From JAZGDL01 sp036477795 (lineage in GTDB: Bacteria > Planctomycetota > Phycisphaerae > UBA1845), in NCBI GenBank assembly GCA_036477795.1, contig JAZGDL010000349.1, forward strand, positions 1 to 9,359: 9,359 nt of DNA. The letters run 5' to 3'. The notes beneath the pieces were generated by a model, which saw only the letters and a program-made list of their open reading frames with translations, did not search any database and was not told the DNA's origin. Positions 6,611-9,359 of the stretch are shown piece by piece. The first letter of the stretch is position 1. The number at the start of each line of letters is the position of its first letter. A program made the position numbers and the translations under genes.

Positions 6611-6640
6611 ATTGTACTTACGTGGAGCCGATGATGTCTA
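6611..6640 (-). promoter_or_regulatory. sigma70-like promoter, near-leaderless, for the kinase gene
   Basis: On the minus strand TAGACA (6635-6640) and TACAAT (6611-6616), each a 5-of-6 match to consensus, are 18 bases apart. Only 11 bases separate the -10 from the ATG at 6599, so the expected mRNA leader is about 4-5 bases. That agrees with the absence of a Shine-Dalgarno sequence. Confidence 0.55.
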
Positions 6641-6698
6641 AGGTACTTCCGACGTACCACAAGCCGGTCCAGCCGGACTACGTTGGCGTGACGATGGC

Positions 6699-6727
6699 GA
6701 TCACCCTCGCCGCCTCCCGGGGTGATC
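6699..6727. repeat. short inverted repeat between the glycosyltransferase and kinase genes
   Basis: GATCACCC (6699-6706) and GGGTGATC (6720-6727) are perfect 8-bp arms around a 13-base loop, in the 180-base gap after the glycosyltransferase stop. No T-run follows on either strand, so a terminator call is weak. It could instead be a protein-binding site or chance. Confidence 0.3.
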
Positions 6728-6779
6728 TTCATTCTCGACGACGCGGATCAAGGTGCCGCCCGTGACGTCGGCCTATCCG

Positions 6780-8282
6780 CTACTTGTCGAACACGTACTC
6801 GGTGCCGTTCCAGGACAGGACCACATCGGGGTTTTCGGCGCGCTCTCCGGCAGCGTGCCCTCCATAAAACCAACGCCGATCGCGGGGGTCAAACCGCATC
6901 GATTGACCGAAAATCGCCCCAACCGCTGACTCACGCAGAATGCTGCCGGGGATAACCCGCGGAACGATCCTGACACTCACGTCTTCGGGCAGGGCGCACA
7001 GCATCCTAGCGGCTTCGGCCTCAGGACGAAACCAATCTTCTACGTATTCGACGTCCAGATAGCCTTTCATCGCAAACAGCGCGGGAACGATGCCAATCAC
7101 AGCGACTGTCAGCACCGGCCGCACCCGCAGCTCCAACCTATCGATCAGTGCAGTAATGCCAGCGGCCAAATAAGGCAAAGCCCAAATCGTCGGCAACAGA
7201 AGCATCCGGTAAGTGACAAGACTGCTGTTGACCCCACGAACCAAAGTCAGTGCAGAGAACAGAGCCAAAATGACCAACCATTCGCGGCCCGGTAGGCCGC
7301 CTCTTCGTGGAGCCTGAACAACTTCCCAGAGGACAAACGCGGAGCCGAACCAAACCCATTGGGACATTCCGATGCGCAGAGCGTTACCGGCCGCGTCAAA
7401 CATCAAGTGAAGCAGCGCCGTCACCGGTTCCGACAGGAGATGCACCTGAAACGACGAGTCTATCTCAGCGGGGGGACCCGTCCCTGCCGCGTACCAGGCG
7501 CGGAGCGAAACCCAAAGGAGCGCGACCAGGATCAGCGGAAGTACGTAGACGGCGTCACGGTAGCGCTTCCTGGCCATGGAGCCGACGAGGAGCACGGCAC
7601 CGATAACCCAAGCCTCATACCGGCAGAGCCCTGCCAGAGCCAGAGACCCCGAAGCGATCCAGGGAGATAAACGAGTGTCGGCACGAAAATCATTTTGCAC
7701 TCGGGCGCCACTGGCGGCTGGTCCGCCAGTGCCGGGGGCCATGCTCACGCTTACGTGAGCATGCTGCATCTTCGGTATCCAAGCATGGCCACGCGAACGT
7801 GGACCATGCCACCCGTCGTCGCGAAAGGGCCAGGCCCATAGGGTCAGCCCCAGGAACATGACCAACATGCCTTCTTGGTAGGGAACCGTGGTGAAAACCG
7901 TGAATACCGGGAAAAAGCAGACCAGCCAGCCCGTCACCCATCCAGTTTGGCGCCCCCAGTACCGCGTCGCGGCCAGCCCCATCGAAACGCAGGCGGCTGC
8001 TCCGAAGAGCGCGTAAATGCATCGGAGCAGGGCGATTTCGCCGCCGACCAATGCCACACACAGGACCGGTAGCTGGGGCAAGGGAAGCCAAATGCGCACG
8101 AACAGTGTGTGGCACTCCCATATGCGGGTAAAAGCGTCCCAAGTATACATTCCGGGAAATTCGAAGATGAGAAAGACTCGCCAAGCCAGGGCGACGGCGA
8201 ACAGCACCGCCCACAGCCGCCACTGATCTGAATTGCGAATGTCGAATGTCGAATGTCGACTTGAGATCGGTGACTTCGCCAT
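6780..8282 (-). CDS. GT-C-fold membrane glycosyltransferase (GT39/ArnT-like)
   Basis: This 500-residue membrane protein has about ten hydrophobic segments from residue 22 to 405 and a soluble C-terminal part (about 406-500). GT-C enzymes move a sugar from a polyprenyl-phosphate donor to a lipid or protein at the outer face of the membrane. The first extracytoplasmic loop carries FPGMYTWDAFTRIWE, where D49 is the candidate catalytic acid of the fold. CRYEAW (220-225) opens a later segment, as in planctomycete relatives. Two parts look foreign. Residues 7-20 (SSRHSTFDIRNSDQ) come from a tandem heptamer, and residues about 157-198 come from a three-hairpin repeat element inserted in frame between two membrane segments. 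The upstream radical SAM gene is 97 bases away with no clear promoter between, so they may be cotranscribed. The acceptor is unknown; the subfamily is uncertain. Confidence 0.65.
   Translation of the reverse strand: MAKSPISSRHSTFDIRNSDQWRLWAVLFAVALAWRVFLIFEFPGMYTWDAFTRIWECHTLFVRIWLPLPQLPVLCVALVGGEIALLRCIYALFGAAACVSMGLAATRYWGRQTGWVTGWLVCFFPVFTVFTTVPYQEGMLVMFLGLTLWAWPFRDDGWHGPRSRGHAWIPKMQHAHVSVSMAPGTGGPAASGARVQNDFRADTRLSPWIASGSLALAGLCRYEAWVIGAVLLVGSMARKRYRDAVYVLPLILVALLWVSLRAWYAAGTGPPAEIDSSFQVHLLSEPVTALLHLMFDAAGNALRIGMSQWVWFGSAFVLWEVVQAPRRGGLPGREWLVILALFSALTLVRGVNSSLVTYRMLLLPTIWALPYLAAGITALIDRLELRVRPVLTVAVIGIVPALFAMKGYLDVEYVEDWFRPEAEAARMLCALPEDVSVRIVPRVIPGSILRESAVGAIFGQSMRFDPRDRRWFYGGHAAGERAENPDVVLSWNGTEYVFDK
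7690..7815. repeat. composite element of three consecutive hairpins, inserted in frame in the glycosyltransferase
   Basis: Hairpin 1 has 9-bp perfect arms (7709-7717, 7723-7731; CACTGGCGG) and a 5-base loop. Hairpin 2 has 10-bp perfect arms (7740-7749, 7754-7763; CATGCTCACG) and a CTTA loop. Hairpin 3 (7783-7793, 7798-7809; GCATGGCCACG) has a CGAA loop and one bulged A. Hairpins 2 and 3 share CATG-(N)-CACG arm logic and may be diverged copies. The minus strand translates through them without a stop, giving HAHVSVSM and TGGPAASGARV. Outer borders are estimates, from loss of membrane-protein-like sequence. It resembles short repeats I associate with planctomycete genomes. Confidence 0.75.
8237..8257. 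repeat. perfect threefold tandem heptamer at the glycosyltransferase start
   Basis: GAATGTC occurs three times in perfect tandem. On the minus strand it encodes most of RHSTFDIR near the N-terminus of the glycosyltransferase. The surrounding bases, to about 8300 (including GAATAGCGAATGG at the start codon), have a similar simple character, so the repeat may also supply the start codon. Confidence 0.75.
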
Positions 8283-8382
8283 TCGCTATTCCCCCCGGGA
8301 CACGCTTTGAAGCAACGATTCCAGCGCCGGTGGCCGCCCGGGATCAATGCCGCTTGACTCAAACCCGCCTCACCGAACAGGA

Positions 8383-9359
8383 TCAACTGGACACGTCGTA
8401 TGAGGCTGAAGGAACGACGTCGCGCACACGGCGCGCCGTATCATCGGCATCGTAGAGCTTCTGGTTTGCTTGCATTCCAATAACCGATAAGCCGGCGCTA
8501 ACCTTCCGCTTGAGCTCGCCCAGACCGCGAATTCGCAGAAGGTTCCGCGCGATATACCGCGGGCGAAGATAGAAGGACTTGTAGCATTTCACAAGCATCT
8601 GGCGCAGCTCCTGCCGGGTGAAGTTTTCTTCCCAGACCGGCAGCTCGTAATCATCGCACGGGTTTTCGGCGAACTTGCGCCAGACGTCTTGCTTGATGAT
8701 CCCCGAGTCCAGGCCCTGCTGGTAAATCTCCGTGCCGGGATAGGGACAGAAGATGGTGAAGTGTACGTAGTCCGGGCTCAGTTCCCGGGCCAGTGCCATG
8801 GTATCGGCGATGTCCGAGGCCGTTTCGGTCTGCTGGCCGATGATGAAGTAAGCCAGCACTTCCATCTTGGCTGCCTTGGTGTCGCCAACCACCTGGCGCA
8901 CCTTGGCCACCGAGTGGTTCTTCTTGATGACCTTGATCATCCGATCGTTTCCGCACTCGACTCCGTAATGGATGCGATCGCAACCGGCCTGCTTCATCCG
9001 CTTGATCAGTTCGGGCGTCATGGTATTGACATGAGCACGAACGTCCCAACGAAACTTGATCTTGCGCCTTTCGATCTCGTCGCACAGCGCCAAGACGCGA
9101 TCGCGCCTCACCGTAAAGGTATCGTCGTAGATGAAGGCCTCGCGAATGCCCAGGGAAAGGCAAACCTCCATCTCGTCGGCGACGTGGGCGGCGCTTCGCC
9201 AGCGGAAGCCGCTCAGGATCGGCGAATTGGGCCGGTCACAGAAGGTGCATCGGTAGGGGCACCCTCGCGAAGTGAACATGGTGGTGATGACGTTGTCGCG
9301 ACCGAGCAGGGAGGTGTACTCTTTGACGTTGACCAGGTGCCGGGCGGGGAAGCCCAGCT
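8383..9359 (-). CDS. B12-binding-type radical SAM protein, N-terminus outside the window
   Basis: The reading frame is open to the window edge: codons above the ATG at 9279 read LGFPARHLVNVKEYTSLLG and then DNVITT, the linker that normally precedes the radical SAM core. The internal ATG is therefore not the start, and an N-terminal cobalamin-binding domain probably lies beyond the edge. The core begins with SRGCPYRCTFC; its three cysteine codons (9259-9261, 9247-9249, 9238-9240) would hold the 4Fe-4S cluster that cleaves S-adenosylmethionine. Further family marks are YDDTFT, HYGVECGND and the late TIFCPYPGTEIY block. The C-terminal YKSFYLRPRYIARNLLRIR is a basic helical tail common in this class. 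Members modify unreactive carbons, often by methylation or rearrangement of lipids and natural products. The specific reaction is unknown. It is followed by the glycosyltransferase gene on the same strand. Confidence 0.85.
   Translation of the reverse strand, partial: LGFPARHLVNVKEYTSLLGRDNVITTMFTSRGCPYRCTFCDRPNSPILSGFRWRSAAHVADEMEVCLSLGIREAFIYDDTFTVRRDRVLALCDEIERRKIKFRWDVRAHVNTMTPELIKRMKQAGCDRIHYGVECGNDRMIKVIKKNHSVAKVRQVVGDTKAAKMEVLAYFIIGQQTETASDIADTMALARELSPDYVHFTIFCPYPGTEIYQQGLDSGIIKQDVWRKFAENPCDDYELPVWEENFTRQELRQMLVKCYKSFYLRPRYIARNLLRIRGLGELKRKVSAGLSVIGMQANQKLYDADDTARRVRDVVPSASYDVSS

Noticed and set aside
6699..6727. An intrinsic terminator for the glycosyltransferase gene.
   Set aside because: The stem is only 8 bp with a 13-base loop and no T-run on either strand; kept only as a weak inverted repeat.
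7690..7815. The three-hairpin block as a CRISPR array, tRNA or riboswitch.
   Set aside because: The repeats are inverted, not spaced direct repeats; there is no cloverleaf or CCA-type end; and the block lies inside an open reading frame.
1..9359. A new defence or mobile system built from the kinase, protease and nucleotide pyrophosphatase.
   Set aside because: These three recall parts of some defence systems, but they lie on different strands with separate promoters and a gamma-glutamyltransferase between. No nuclease, integrase, toxin or repeat array is present, so independent genes are the simpler reading.

Overview
The window looks like a piece of a Planctomycetota chromosome; the class cannot be fixed from sequence alone. 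The clues are high G+C, a Hanks-type protein kinase with a C-terminal CPxC/CPEC zinc ribbon of the 'CGYDLRG' kind common in that phylum, two likely leaderless starts, and several short dispersed repeats of the type that litters planctomycete genomes. It is not a phage, plasmid or defence island. No RNA gene, CRISPR array or insertion sequence was found.

Layout. Bases 169-1773 run rightward: a DUF368/PopT-family membrane protein (putative undecaprenyl-phosphate transporter), a pair of stem-loops with a probable terminator, then a retropepsin-like aspartic protease with its own leaderless-type promoter. Bases 1855-9359 run leftward. In transcription order, right to left, they are: a radical SAM protein cut by the window edge, a GT-C-type membrane glycosyltransferase, a membrane Ser/Thr kinase with a zinc ribbon, a gamma-glutamyltransferase-family Ntn hydrolase, and an all-alpha dUTPase/MazG-like nucleotide pyrophosphatase. 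The two blocks converge at about 1774-1855, where a long imperfect inverted repeat sits. No intergenic gap exceeds 300 bases; the largest is 4133-4421 and contains a very strong hairpin.

How the genes relate. The five leftward genes have gaps of about 97 to 290 bases, and three have candidate promoters of their own, so this is mostly a set of independent housekeeping or accessory genes. The exception is the radical SAM/glycosyltransferase pair, 97 bases apart with no obvious promoter between them, which may be one unit acting on lipid or envelope glycoconjugates. The PopT-like protein is also an envelope-lipid gene, but it lies on the other strand with unrelated genes between.

The most striking feature is structural. 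Short repeats form the ends or interior of four of the seven genes: the DUF368 stop codon opens an inverted repeat; the protease C-terminus and stop come from tandem heptamers; the dUTPase stop lies in the arm of a 64-base inverted repeat; and the glycosyltransferase has a heptamer-repeat N-terminus plus an in-frame insert of about 42 codons that folds as three successive hairpins.
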